This document shows positions 20,611 to 31,472 of a stretch of DNA of 64,000 nt, one piece after another. This DNA comes from Acinetobacter schindleri CIP 107287 (GTDB taxonomy: Bacteria; Pseudomonadota; Gammaproteobacteria; Pseudomonadales; Moraxellaceae). The first letter of the stretch is position 1. Every line of letters begins with the position of its first letter. The DNA is taken from assembly GCF_000368625.1 (NCBI RefSeq), contig NZ_KB849580.1, positions 220,622-284,621 on the forward strand. The letters are read 5' to 3'. Made by a program: the position numbers and the translations under genes. The notes under the pieces were generated by a model. It searched no databases. It was not told the origin of the DNA and saw nothing but the letters and a program-made list of their open reading frames with translations.

Positions 20611-22161
20611 TTATGAAGCGTTCAGCTCAATTAAGTTACGGCCCTGCATTTCTGCCGGCACTGGAAGTTGCATCAGACTTAACAATGTTGGCGCCACATC
20701 CGCCAGTACACCGCCTTCTGCAATCGCTGCCGAAGTTGGACCCACATAAATAAACGGAACCAGTTCAGTCGTATGTTGGGTATGTACCTGACCACTTTGA
20801 TAGTCCTGCATCTGCTCAACATTACCATGGTCTGCAGTAATAATCATATGGCCTTTTTGCGCCATCACGGCTTCATAAACACGACCTAGGCAAGTGTCTA
20901 CTGCTTCCACTGCTTTGACTGCTGCATCAAATACGCCAGTATGACCGACCATATCACCATTGGCATAGTTCACCACCAGCAGGTCAAACTCACCTGAGTT
21001 GATCGCTGCAACCAGTTCATCGGTCACTTCGTATGCACTCATTTCCGGTTTGAGATCATAAGTTGCTACATTTGGAGATGGAATCAGGATACGTTTTTCA
21101 CCTGGATATTCATCTTCACGACCACCGCTGAAGAAGAAAGTCACGTGTGCATATTTCTCAGTTTCTGCGATACGTAATTGGGTTTTGCCTAAGTCTGACA
21201 GGTATTCGCCAATAGAGTTCACTAGCGCTTCTGGCATATATGCTACAGGCGCATCGATCGTTGCCTGATAACGGGTCAACATCACATATTTCGCCAGATT
21301 TGGCATAACTTTGCGTTCAAAACCGGTAAAATCTTTCTCAACAAAAGCACGGGTTAATTCACGCGCACGGTCAGCACGGAAATTCATGAAGACCACGCTG
21401 TCGCCATCCTGAATCGCAGCTATATCACCGATACGGGTCGCTTTCACGAATTCATCGGATTCATCTGCTGCATACGCCTGTTCAAGACCTTCTACTGCAG
21501 TGGCTGCCGTACGAACTGCTTCACCTTCAGTCAGCAAACGATACGCCTGTTCCACGCGATCCCAACGGTTGTCACGGTCCATGGCAAAGTAACGGCCAAT
21601 CATGGTGGCAATACGGCCTTGACCTGGATATTGAGCAAAAACAGCGTCTAATTTTTCCAATGATGGTTGTGCACTTTTCGGCGGCGTATCACGGCCATCC
21701 AGGAAAGCATGTAGATAGACTTTGGCACCACGTTTTAATGCCAGCTCTGCCATCGCGACGATATGGTCTTCATGTGAGTGCACACCACCTTCAGATAACA
21801 GGCCCAGAATGTGTACGGCACCATTTGATGCTTTGGCTTTTTCTACCGCATCAATCAGTACTTCATGCTCAAAGAACGCACCGGTACGGATGTCTTTGGT
21901 AATACGAGTGAAGTCCTGATATAACACACGGCCAGCACCCAGGTTCATATGACCGACTTCAGAGTTACCCATCTGACCATCAGGCAGGCCGACATCTTCA
22001 CCAGAACCAGAGATCAAACCATGCGGATGCTTTTCCTGCATAGCAGTTAAATGAGGTCGTTTAGCCGCTAAAAACGCATTGTCTTCGACCGCTTCGCGAT
22101 GACCCACACCATCCATAATTACCAATACGTGAGGGATTTTGCCAGCAGTTGCATCCGTCAT
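20611..22161 (-). CDS. gpmI: 2,3-bisphosphoglycerate-independent phosphoglycerate mutase
   Basis: GpmI interconverts 3- and 2-phosphoglycerate in glycolysis and gluconeogenesis using a phosphoserine intermediate and Mn. The start at 22161 ([18 protein letters not shown]) gives 516 residues, the usual size. The frame extends 78 bases further upstream without conserved sequence. The catalytic Ser67 lies in [16 protein letters not shown], and the metal ligands are in [10 protein letters not shown]. An AAGAG ribosome-binding site precedes the ATG. ctpA follows 20 bases downstream. Confidence 0.96.
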   Translation of the reverse strand: MTDATAGKIPHVLVIMDGVGHREAVEDNAFLAAKRPHLTAMQEKHPHGLISGSGEDVGLPDGQMGNSEVGHMNLGAGRVLYQDFTRITKDIRTGAFFEHEVLIDAVEKAKASNGAVHILGLLSEGGVHSHEDHIVAMAELALKRGAKVYLHAFLDGRDTPPKSAQPSLEKLDAVFAQYPGQGRIATMIGRYFAMDRDNRWDRVEQAYRLLTEGEAVRTAATAVEGLEQAYAADESDEFVKATRIGDIAAIQDGDSVVFMNFRADRARELTRAFVEKDFTGFERKVMPNLAKYVMLTRYQATIDAPVAYMPEALVNSIGEYLSDLGKTQLRIAETEKYAHVTFFFSGGREDEYPGEKRILIPSPNVATYDLKPEMSAYEVTDELVAAINSGEFDLLVVNYANGDMVGHTGVFDAAVKAVEAVDTCLGRVYEAVMAQKGHMIITADHGNVEQMQDYQSGQVHTQHTTELVPFIYVGPTSAAIAEGGVLADVAPTLLSLMQLPVPAEMQGRNLIELNAS

Positions 22162-22285
22162 AATGAATACTCTTGTTCGTTTACGAATTAATCGTTCTAT
22201 TTTAACTAATTTTGCAGTGAGAGGCCATGACCACACCATGGTTTAAGCCTCTCACTGCGATTGATTTCTTCTATTTTCTTGTGGT

Positions 22286-23356
22286 TTAGCGTGCCCGATG
22301 CAGTAGATAACCACCAATTGCAAACATGATGATAATTGGAATAAATACAAACCATGCGGGCGACGGCGCATAGACTAAACTCGCATAACCCAAGAAGTCC
22401 TGCAGATAGAAGAAGCCTAAACCTGCAAATAATGCGATCACCAAGCGAAAGCCCATGGATTGTTGACGTAGCGGTCCAAAAATAAAGGAACAGGCAATCA
22501 CCACCAGTGCAATCAGGGCAAATGGCGAGCCGACTTTCTGCCAGAAAGCCAGTTCATACGTCTTTGGTACCTGGCTATACTCATGCATATAGCTCATGAA
22601 ACTGACCAGTTGACTAGGCGATAGATCCTCCGGGTCAATGGTTACCATATGCACATACTTCGGTTGCAGCGCTAAGGCCAGCGGCTGTTCGGAATGTGTT
22701 ATCAGCGTGGCATTACCATTCTGCAGAATATTCATTTCCTGCGTATTCTGTAGAGTCCACGCACCATCCTTGATAAAATCACCCTGCTCGGCTTTTAGCG
22801 TCCCGCGCAGACGATAATCTTCATCAAAGTCCAGCATCTGTACGTTTTTTAGCTCACCTTTGGCATTAGCATAGTCAATATAGATAAAACGCTGACCTTC
22901 ACGGGTCCAGTAGCCTTTAACCTCACCAATTTTTACAGGCTTGTTGTAACTCTTCACTGCTTTGGCCTGCTCATTGGTATACGGAATTACCCATTCACTT
23001 AAAGCAAAAGATAAAATCACCAGGAGTAATGCCGAACGAATTACCCAGCCGACAATCCGCCACAGGCTGACCCCGACCGAACGCATCACAATCAGCTCAC
23101 TGTTAGAAGCGAGTGTACCTAAGCCGAGAACAGCACCAATCAGTGCAGAGATTGGCAGGATTTCATACAGATAATTTGGCGCGCCCCACAGCACATATTT
23201 TAATGCCTGCCAGGCACCATAGCCTTCTTTTAATGAACCCAGTTCGCCCAAGTAAGTAAATAATACCTGTAGACCGGCCAATACGGCTGTTGCACCGAGC
23301 ATAGCAAGTGCAGTGGTTCCGGTCACATGTTTTGCAACGATACGACGTGCCAGCAT
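22286..23356 (-). CDS. lptG: LPS export ABC transporter permease LptG
   Basis: LptG is one of the two permease subunits of LptB2FG, which extracts LPS from the inner membrane and pushes it along the Lpt bridge. The 356-residue protein has three N-terminal membrane segments, a large periplasmic beta-jellyroll (about residues 120-260), and three more segments. It follows lptF with a 2-base gap and has GAGG before its ATG. LptG is assigned from the LptF-LptG order. Confidence 0.95.
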   Translation of the reverse strand: MLARRIVAKHVTGTTALAMLGATAVLAGLQVLFTYLGELGSLKEGYGAWQALKYVLWGAPNYLYEILPISALIGAVLGLGTLASNSELIVMRSVGVSLWRIVGWVIRSALLLVILSFALSEWVIPYTNEQAKAVKSYNKPVKIGEVKGYWTREGQRFIYIDYANAKGELKNVQMLDFDEDYRLRGTLKAEQGDFIKDGAWTLQNTQEMNILQNGNATLITHSEQPLALALQPKYVHMVTIDPEDLSPSQLVSFMSYMHEYSQVPKTYELAFWQKVGSPFALIALVVIACSFIFGPLRQQSMGFRLVIALFAGLGFFYLQDFLGYASLVYAPSPAWFVFIPIIIMFAIGGYLLHRAR

Positions 23357-23358
23357 GA

Positions 23359-24459
23359 TTAAGACCTCGCTCGTTGAATCTGTTTCTTGATTTTCGGCGC
23401 CAGCTTTTGCTTACGTGCAAATAGAGCCGCAGCAATACCATAGAAAATCAGGACCATTGGATAAGCCCAAATCCCCATTTCCTCTTTACTGACGCGCGTT
23501 TTTACTGCCATTAAAGCCACAATCAGGCTGGCAAAGATCAAGAGTGCTGGAAACAGTTTAAGATAACGCCCCTGACGTGGACTCACTTCAGACAAGGCAT
23601 TGGCCAGCATCAGCGCCGCAATAATCGCAAATGGTACAAATACTCGCCAACCGAGCTCACTGGCGACTACAGGATCCTGACGGTTTTCCCAGAGTTTCGA
23701 AGTCGGCAAGGCTTCGACTTCAGCACTTTCAAACTTGGCTTCTTTGTCATTTTCCAGACGCAGACGATAAGTCTCAAATTCCGCTTGGGTATATTTCGGC
23801 ATGCCGGCAAAGATTTCATAACGGCGACCATTGACCAGATCCACCACATTGGCGGTGTCCCCTGCCACTTCTACACGGGTCGCTTCTTGCGCCAGAATCA
23901 TGACATCTGGTTTGCCTTCACGTTCTGCACGTTGATAGAAAAAGATATCTTTCAGGTTTTTACGGTCTTCCGACAGATCACCTGCATAGATGGTATAGGG
24001 TCCCGAGGAAATAAATTCTTTCGGCCTTACCAGATCAAAACCCGTCCGTACTGCCTGCTCATTGGTCAATGCTTCAAACTGACGAATACCCCACGGTGCC
24101 GCCCAGAGCATTAAAAATGCCTGAACGACTAGAAATACCAAAGTCATCGGAATGAGTAATCGTGCCAGCTGATTGCGACTGACCCCGCTACCATTCATGA
24201 CTGCCATTTCATGATCGACATAGAGCCGGCCAAATACCAGCATCAGACCAATAAAGAAACCTAAAGGTAAAATCAGGGTCAGGAATTCAGGCAAACGATA
24301 ACCAATAATACTGAACAGAATGCCTGCATCCAGACGTCCTTGTGCTGCCACACCGAAGTACTTGATCAGTCGACCACCCATCATGATCAAGGTCAATAAG
24401 GCAATCACAACCAAGGATGTTGATACAACTTGCTTGACCAGATAACGCCGAATAATCAA
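23359..24459 (-). CDS. lptF: LPS export ABC transporter permease LptF
   Basis: A 366-residue partner permease of LptG. The MIIRRYLVKQV start, six membrane segments and a periplasmic domain are typical of the YjgP/YjgQ family. It is the promoter-proximal gene of lptF-lptG. It is divergent from pepA, with 162 bases between the two starts. The same lptF/pepA divergent layout occurs in enterobacteria. An inverted repeat in that gap (24548-24580) could affect either gene. Confidence 0.95.
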   Translation of the reverse strand: MIIRRYLVKQVVSTSLVVIALLTLIMMGGRLIKYFGVAAQGRLDAGILFSIIGYRLPEFLTLILPLGFFIGLMLVFGRLYVDHEMAVMNGSGVSRNQLARLLIPMTLVFLVVQAFLMLWAAPWGIRQFEALTNEQAVRTGFDLVRPKEFISSGPYTIYAGDLSEDRKNLKDIFFYQRAEREGKPDVMILAQEATRVEVAGDTANVVDLVNGRRYEIFAGMPKYTQAEFETYRLRLENDKEAKFESAEVEALPTSKLWENRQDPVVASELGWRVFVPFAIIAALMLANALSEVSPRQGRYLKLFPALLIFASLIVALMAVKTRVSKEEMGIWAYPMVLIFYGIAAALFARKQKLAPKIKKQIQRARS

Positions 24460-24547
24460 ATTAAATCTTCCAGAATACAGGGTAAAAACTTGTCATAGTT
24501 TACCCGAATGTTAAGCTTAAAAATATAAAACCGATACTTGAGTTGAA

Positions 24548-24580
24548 CATTGAAACCCTGTTCAGGAAATTGTTTCAATG
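24548..24580. repeat. 9-bp inverted repeat between lptF and pepA
   Basis: CATTGAAAC (24548-24556) and GTTTCAATG (24572-24580) are perfect inverted copies separated by 15 bases. The site ends 41 bases before the pepA ATG. It could be an operator or an mRNA hairpin. No T-run follows on either strand. Confidence 0.5.
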
Positions 24581-24615
24581 GTTTAATGGTTGCAAATTTT
24601 ATAAGGCTTAAATAA

Positions 24616-26470
<1,855 letters not shown>

Positions 26471-26499
26471 CCCTACTTAAACCTCATAAGGAGATGCCC

Positions 26500-27090
26500 G
26501 TGGCATTAAATGTTGGTCCAGATTTCAAACAGCGCTGGTTAAATGTGCCTGAAGCTGTGCGTCAGACCTTTATTGATGACCTCGCGCGTATCTGCGACGT
26601 ACTTCAGCCAGAGACGTCATTGCAGGAATGGCTGGCACATGACCAGCAACTGCAAAAAGAATCCGAGCGTAAAATTGAGGAAGCTTATGCACAACGCAAA
26701 GCGGAACTGATTGAAGAAGCACGGATTCGCAAACAGCAGGCCCTTGAAAAAGCGCTGGCAGATAAGCGTGCTCAGGAGCAGGCGTATATCGAGCAAATGA
26801 AGCTGGATGAAGAACGTAAATATGCAGAACAGACACGTACCCTAGAATTATTACGGGACAGCCTGAATGCTGAAGTCCTGAATTATGCGGCACGTTTTGA
26901 GCAAAATCGCATTTTAAATTCCGCCCAAATCAAAATTGATGATACTGAGATTCTGTCAGAGCTAGAAAGTACCCGATTACGTCTGGAACTGGAAGCCGAA
27001 ACTGCGATCGAGGAAACTTTGGCACAGCTGCGTAACCGCTTACGTGCTGCAGCCCGTGAAGAAATTGATTACATTCTGCAAAAGCGTTAA
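26500..27090 (+). CDS. Coiled-coil protein of unknown function
   Basis: A 196-residue protein. AAGGAG abuts the ATG at 26494 and cannot serve it, so the GTG at 26500, six bases further on, is the likely start (ALNVGPDFKQRWL). Residues about 45-190 are highly charged, Glu/Lys/Arg/Gln/Ala-rich and predicted as long coiled coil, like ATP synthase subunit b or membrane-remodelling proteins. There is no signal peptide or membrane segment. It lies 29 bases after holC and ends at a terminator, so it probably belongs to the pepA-holC unit. Function unknown. Confidence 0.8.
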   Translation: MALNVGPDFKQRWLNVPEAVRQTFIDDLARICDVLQPETSLQEWLAHDQQLQKESERKIEEAYAQRKAELIEEARIRKQQALEKALADKRAQEQAYIEQMKLDEERKYAEQTRTLELLRDSLNAEVLNYAARFEQNRILNSAQIKIDDTEILSELESTRLRLELEAETAIEETLAQLRNRLRAAAREEIDYILQKR

Positions 27091-27108
27091 TTCACTTAGA
27101 AATAAGCC

Positions 27109-27139
27109 TAGAAAAGCCCACAAAAGTGGGCTTTTCTAT
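27109..27139. terminator. Bidirectional terminator between the coiled-coil gene and dedA
   Basis: The stem GAAAAGCCCAC/GTGGGCTTTTC with an AAAA loop (27111-27136) lies between two convergent genes. T-rich flanks occur on both strands. Confidence 0.9.
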
Positions 27140-27149
27140 TTATTCACAT

Positions 27150-27695
27150 CTAGAAAAAATCTGCCAGCATAAAGGCGGCATTACCTGCCATATAACCTAT
27201 GCCCAGTAAGCTTACAATCCACAATACGCCTCCAGCCAGATTGTAAAGCGTAAAAGTCATAAAACTCATATGACCCGAACCGGCAGCAAATGGAGCAAAC
27301 GAACGTACAAAAGGAATGAAACGTGCAATCAAGATGGTTTTGCCGCCATGCTTCATAAAATAATGATTGGTCTTGGTCAAATATTCGGGTTTAAAGAAAC
27401 GCGAATGTTGATTGAAATATTTTAAGCCTAACACTTTACCAGTGTAATAATTGACGGTATAGCCCAGCACTGCCGCAGTAAATAGCAGTAATCCCATAGA
27501 ATGTAGCGTAATCAAATCGCTACTAGAACAGAGCGCACCGACTGCAATTAACAGGCTATCTCCCGGCAGGAAAAAGCAAAATACAGATCCCGTTTCTGCA
27601 AAAATCACCAGGAATAAAATGGCATAGATCCACACCCCATATTGCTCAAGCAATATTGGCAAAGACTGTTCCAGGTTTAGTAAGAAATCGAGCAT
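27150..27695 (-). CDS. DedA family membrane protein
   Basis: A 181-residue inner-membrane protein of the DedA/VTT family. The family signature with conserved Arg and Pro is seen in RFIPFVRSFAPFAAG. An acidic residue in the first half-helix region (FAETG) is also typical. DedA proteins are linked to lipid-carrier or phosphatidylethanolamine flipping and to polymyxin tolerance. Which lipid this one handles is not shown by sequence. It stands alone between two terminators. Confidence 0.9.
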   Translation of the reverse strand: MLDFLLNLEQSLPILLEQYGVWIYAILFLVIFAETGSVFCFFLPGDSLLIAVGALCSSSDLITLHSMGLLLFTAAVLGYTVNYYTGKVLGLKYFNQHSRFFKPEYLTKTNHYFMKHGGKTILIARFIPFVRSFAPFAAGSGHMSFMTFTLYNLAGGVLWIVSLLGIGYMAGNAAFMLADFF

Positions 27696-27749
27696 TCGAC
27701 CTGTCCGCTGGGGTTAAAATCTTAAAGTGAAGTCAGGATTATCCCGAAA

Positions 27750-27787
27750 AATAAAAAAACAGTCTAATTTTTCAATTAGACTGTTGA
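27750..27787 (-). terminator. Terminator of the nrdR-ribD-methyltransferase-ribE operon
   Basis: The stem AACAGTCTAAT/ATTAGACTGTT (27759-27785) is followed on the minus strand by a run of seven T. It lies 20 bases after the ribE stop. Confidence 0.88.
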
Positions 27788-27804
27788 GTCTTTAGGCAGT
27801 TTAG

Positions 27805-28464
27805 TTATTTTAAAAAGCCATTTTCAGCTAAAAAATCCATACTGATTTTTGACTCTGGTGTGGTTTCAGCAGCCTTGTCACCCAGCAACAAACGCTCGAT
27901 ATAACGTGCTAGCACATCGACTTCCAGATTGACTTTGGTCCCGACTTTCCAGGTGCCAATATTGGTTCGTTCAGCGGTATGCGGAATCAGGTTTAAACTG
28001 AGAATATTGCCACGCAGATGGTTAATCGTCAGGCTGATACCATCTACTGTGACTGAACCTTTCTCTGCCAGATACTTGGCAATTTCAGCAGGTGCTGTCA
28101 CTTCAAAATAGATGGAACGGGCATCGGAACGCACTACCGTGATTTCGCCCACCGCATCGACGTGACCAGAAACAATATGCCCGCCAAAGCGTGTGGTTGG
28201 CAGCATGGCTTTTTCAACATTTACAGGTTGACCCGCTTTCCAGTTACCGAGTGTGGTTCGATTTAAACTTTCTCGAGACACGTCTGCAGCATACCAGTTG
28301 TCGCCCCAGTCAATTACAGTCAGGCAAATGCCATTGGTGGCAATTGAATCGCCCAGATGGACATCGGTCATATCCAGATCAGTCTGAATACGTAAGCGTA
28401 CATCACCGCCGACATTTTGCAGGCTTTCGACCTTACCGAGGCTTTCAATAATACCTGTAAACAT
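27805..28464 (-). CDS. ribE: Riboflavin synthase alpha chain
   Basis: Riboflavin synthase makes riboflavin and a pyrimidinedione from two lumazine molecules. The 219-residue protein starts with the signature MFTGIIESLG and shows two lumazine-binding repeats (about residues 1-97 and 98-195). Conserved GICLTV and GISLTI stretches occur at matching positions in each half. It is the last gene of a minus-strand operon with ribD, but an adenine methyltransferase gene separates the two. The name ribC is also used. Confidence 0.96.
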   Translation of the reverse strand: MFTGIIESLGKVESLQNVGGDVRLRIQTDLDMTDVHLGDSIATNGICLTVIDWGDNWYAADVSRESLNRTTLGNWKAGQPVNVEKAMLPTTRFGGHIVSGHVDAVGEITVVRSDARSIYFEVTAPAEIAKYLAEKGSVTVDGISLTINHLRGNILSLNLIPHTAERTNIGTWKVGTKVNLEVDVLARYIERLLLGDKAAETTPESKISMDFLAENGFLK

Positions 28465-28485
28465 TTTCTATTCCTTTTTATGCTT

Positions 28486-29778
28486 TTACCAGAGAGCTAG
28501 CTGCGTACTCACACTGGTCGTATCGACACCACCCAGTTCTGCATAATGGTGTAACTGACCCAACAATTGACGGATCGGTGGCCCAGACTTGGCATGCGTG
28601 TCGGTAATCACAATAAATTCCAGTACACGTGCACGCTCGGACTGGCGCTGTTTGCTGACACGGTAACGTGGCACATCTTGAGTTAGCAAGGTCACACGGC
28701 CACGTTTCAGATTGGCCTGCAACAGATCTGTCGCACTAATATTACCATCGGTTGAATAACTGGTCAGAATAAAACGTGCGTTGATAGTTGCCAACAAGGT
28801 TTCATAGGCTTCCTTGGCATGCTTGGACGAGTTGTACTGACTTGGGCGCTCTTTACGCCAAGCACGGTCAATCCCGCTCTTAAAGCCTTTGGTATCGGGT
28901 GTCGGTAGATCAACCTGATCCCAGAGGGTTAAAGCATTCAACACATGATAGTTACTGCTATAGGCATGCTGGTTATATGGTGGATCGAGATAAGCAACAT
29001 CCACTTCAAAGCCACTCATCTGATTCGCCAGATGCTGGGCATCGACACACCACATTTCAGCTGCGGGACCTTTATGCTTGTTATCCTCACAGAAACGGCT
29101 CGGTGTTAACCAAAGCAGCGATTCAATGCGTTCCAGCGCAGTCTGGGTTTTACCGCCCCAGCCATGATGGAAGCTCTTAAATACGCCTGAAGTATTGCTG
29201 ACAAAACTGGCTGAATATAGAAGTGGTGCCAATAAAGCACTCATTTCCACATCATCAATTGCGCCTTGGGCTTGCCAGGTGGCAATCTGCTGGCGTATCG
29301 CATCAATACGCATACCATTACGGCGTTTGAAGAATAAACGGTCACGGGTCGGATCATAAATTTCATCATTGCGTGGACACAGGTTATGTGTCACCCAGCC
29401 TTTGACTTCTGGTAAACGGTTCAGATAATCAATCGCTTTTTGATAGCCACCGAGCTCTTTAAAGGCAGGTGCTTCGGTACAAGCTAAAACTGCATGATTG
29501 AGTGCATGACTATACGGTTCCCAGTCATTGGCAATCACCCGATAGCCATTCTGACGGGCCAGACGTGAAACCACCCCCGAACCTGCAAAAAAATCGGCAA
29601 AAATCGGCGCACGGCCATCTTCACGTTTTAGGGTTCCCGTGCTCTCAAGTGCTTCCAGAATTAAGTGTAGTAAACGGCGTTTGTTCCCCAGATAAGGAAC
29701 CAGCTGATGGAAAAGATATTCATCTGTGGTACGTGCCGCATGGCGACGTTTGTGGTAAACCGTAGACTCTGAATTCAT
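28486..29778 (-). CDS. aamA: Solitary DNA N6-adenine methyltransferase (AamA-like)
   Basis: A 430-residue D12-class methyltransferase. The SAM-binding motif FAGSG is at residues 64-68, preceded by the PYLGNKRRLL motif (28-37). The catalytic DPPY is at 265-268, followed by NQHAYSSNYHVLNAL. Motif I before DPPY with a large middle region gives the alpha-class order. No restriction endonuclease is nearby, so it is an orphan enzyme. It sits between ribD (4-base overlap) and ribE (21-base gap) in a housekeeping operon. From memory, the A. baumannii protein A1S_0222 (AamA), reported as an adenine methyltransferase for GAATTC, sits in the same position. Orthology and specificity are inferred, not shown here. 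Confidence 0.85.
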   Translation of the reverse strand: MNSESTVYHKRRHAARTTDEYLFHQLVPYLGNKRRLLHLILEALESTGTLKREDGRAPIFADFFAGSGVVSRLARQNGYRVIANDWEPYSHALNHAVLACTEAPAFKELGGYQKAIDYLNRLPEVKGWVTHNLCPRNDEIYDPTRDRLFFKRRNGMRIDAIRQQIATWQAQGAIDDVEMSALLAPLLYSASFVSNTSGVFKSFHHGWGGKTQTALERIESLLWLTPSRFCEDNKHKGPAAEMWCVDAQHLANQMSGFEVDVAYLDPPYNQHAYSSNYHVLNALTLWDQVDLPTPDTKGFKSGIDRAWRKERPSQYNSSKHAKEAYETLLATINARFILTSYSTDGNISATDLLQANLKRGRVTLLTQDVPRYRVSKQRQSERARVLEFIVITDTHAKSGPPIRQLLGQLHHYAELGGVDTTSVSTQLALW

Positions 29779-30863
29779 AGTGTCTCTTGAGAAGGAATTA
29801 ACCTGAAGCGCACGTCATCACCCAAACGGGTCACGTCCTGCAATTTGAATCGAAGTTGTTCTGCCATTTGGCTGAATTCTGCATTAAACATACTACGCGC
29901 AGTTTGCCCCAATAGAGTCGGTGCAACATAACTGATGAGTTCATCCACCAGTTTTTCCTGTAAAAATGCGCTAGATAAAGTCGCTCCTGCTTCCACCAGC
30001 ACGTCATAAATCTGATGCTGCTGAACCAGGTACTGTAATAATTCTTTTAAAGGCTGAATCTCAAGCTGGATCACACCGAGATCCGCCAGTTCCTGACGAT
30101 AAGGTCCCATCACCATCACCGTTTCTGGTTGTTCCAAAATCTTGGCAGTGAGTGGCAAACGACCTTGGCGATCCAGAATAATCCGTTTTGGCTGAACAAT
30201 CCTGCTGATGTCATCAACGCCTTTCAGGCTACGGACATTGAGCTGGCAATCATCGGCCAATACCGTTTCAATCCCGGTAATCACCCCACCAGAAATCGCA
30301 CGCCAGTGCTGGACGTCCTGTCGAGCCTCTATACCGGTAATCCATTTCGATTCACCCGAAGCCATGGCTGTACGACCATCTAAACTCGATGCAATTTTCA
30401 CACGCACATAAGGCATCCCAGTCGCCATGGCTTTCAGAAAACCATAATTGAGTGGATGTGCTTCATCTTCACAGATGCCCACTTCAACGTCGATACCAGC
30501 ATCTTTCAGGATCTGTACACCTTTTCCGGCGACCAGTGGATTTGGATCAGGACAAGCCACGACGACTTTAGCTACGCCAGCTTCAACCAGACCTTTGGCA
30601 CAAGGCGGGGTCCGCCCATAATGCGCACAGGGTTCCAAAGTCACATAAGCGGTTGCACCATGGGCCTGCTCACCGGCCTGACGCATTGCAAAGACTTCAG
30701 CATGTGGTTGACCCGCTTTGGGATGAAAACCTTCGCCCACTACTACGCCATCTTTAAGTATGACACAGCCAACGTTTGGATTCGGTTTGGTGGAATACTG
30801 GCCCTGACGTGCCAGTTCGATGGCACGGCGCATCCAGATTTGATCTTGAGTTATTTCAATCAT
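29775..30863 (-). CDS. ribD: Bifunctional riboflavin deaminase/reductase RibD
   Basis: RibD carries out the second and third steps of riboflavin synthesis: deamination of the pyrimidine and reduction of the ribosyl chain. The N-terminal deaminase has the zinc motif HAEVFAM and PCAHYGRTPPC (about residues 50-85). The C-terminal NADPH-dependent reductase covers about 150-355. It starts 2 bases after nrdR and overlaps the methyltransferase gene by 4 bases, which indicates one transcript from nrdR to ribE. Confidence 0.96.
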   Translation of the reverse strand: MIEITQDQIWMRRAIELARQGQYSTKPNPNVGCVILKDGVVVGEGFHPKAGQPHAEVFAMRQAGEQAHGATAYVTLEPCAHYGRTPPCAKGLVEAGVAKVVVACPDPNPLVAGKGVQILKDAGIDVEVGICEDEAHPLNYGFLKAMATGMPYVRVKIASSLDGRTAMASGESKWITGIEARQDVQHWRAISGGVITGIETVLADDCQLNVRSLKGVDDISRIVQPKRIILDRQGRLPLTAKILEQPETVMVMGPYRQELADLGVIQLEIQPLKELLQYLVQQHQIYDVLVEAGATLSSAFLQEKLVDELISYVAPTLLGQTARSMFNAEFSQMAEQLRFKLQDVTRLGDDVRFRLIPSQETL

Positions 30864-30865
30864 GC

Positions 30866-31333
30866 TTATTCTTGTAATTCGCCGCGTTGCTGCATCTGTT
30901 CGATCTGACGACGAAAGGCTTCGACATCCTGAAAGTCCTGATACACCGAAGCAAAACGTACATAAGCAACATGATCGAGGGCAAACAAAGACTGCATCAC
31001 GATTTCACCAATAGTGCGTGACTTGACATCACGTTCACCGAGACGGCGAATCTGCAATTGGATATCGCTAAGCACCGTTTCAATCTGTTCTTGTGTCACT
31101 GGACGTTTTTGTAAGGCATGCATCAGTGAGCGGCGTAATTTGGCTTCATCAAAGGGTTCATTCTTGCCATCGGATTTGATGACCCGCGGCATCACCACTT
31201 CATAACTTTCAAAGGTGGTAAAGCGTTCATTACAACTGACACATTCACGACGACGGCGAATCTGGCAACCTTCAGCGGCCAGGCGTGAATCGATCACTTT
31301 ACTGTCTGGTGTATTGCAAAATGGGCAATGCAT
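30866..31333 (-). CDS. nrdR: Transcriptional repressor NrdR
   Basis: NrdR represses ribonucleotide reductase genes by binding NrdR boxes in an ATP/dATP-dependent way. The 155-residue protein has the N-terminal zinc ribbon (CPFC and CVSC, residues 4-7 and 35-38), the basic RRRRECVSC segment, and the ATP-cone domain. No NrdR box pair is obvious in front of its own gene. It heads the nrdR-ribD operon, a gene order shared with many bacteria. Confidence 0.96.
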   Translation of the reverse strand: MHCPFCNTPDSKVIDSRLAAEGCQIRRRRECVSCNERFTTFESYEVVMPRVIKSDGKNEPFDEAKLRRSLMHALQKRPVTQEQIETVLSDIQLQIRRLGERDVKSRTIGEIVMQSLFALDHVAYVRFASVYQDFQDVEAFRRQIEQMQQRGELQE

Positions 31334-31412
31334 AGCGGTTTAATTGAACAAATCCTGATGATTTCCGAGTGTAGCAAAAATTCTGAAGTTTGTAGAGCTT
31401 TACGCAATATAT

Positions 31413-31443
31413 AGAAAAAAAACAGCCCTGACGGGCTGTTTCA
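31413..31443 (-). terminator. Terminator after amtB
   Basis: The stem AACAGCCC/GGGCTGTT with a short loop (31421-31440) is followed by eight T on the minus strand. It lies downstream of the glnK-amtB pair. Confidence 0.88.
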
Positions 31444-31472
31444 CACAATATATTGATTATTGTTTTAGCAGA

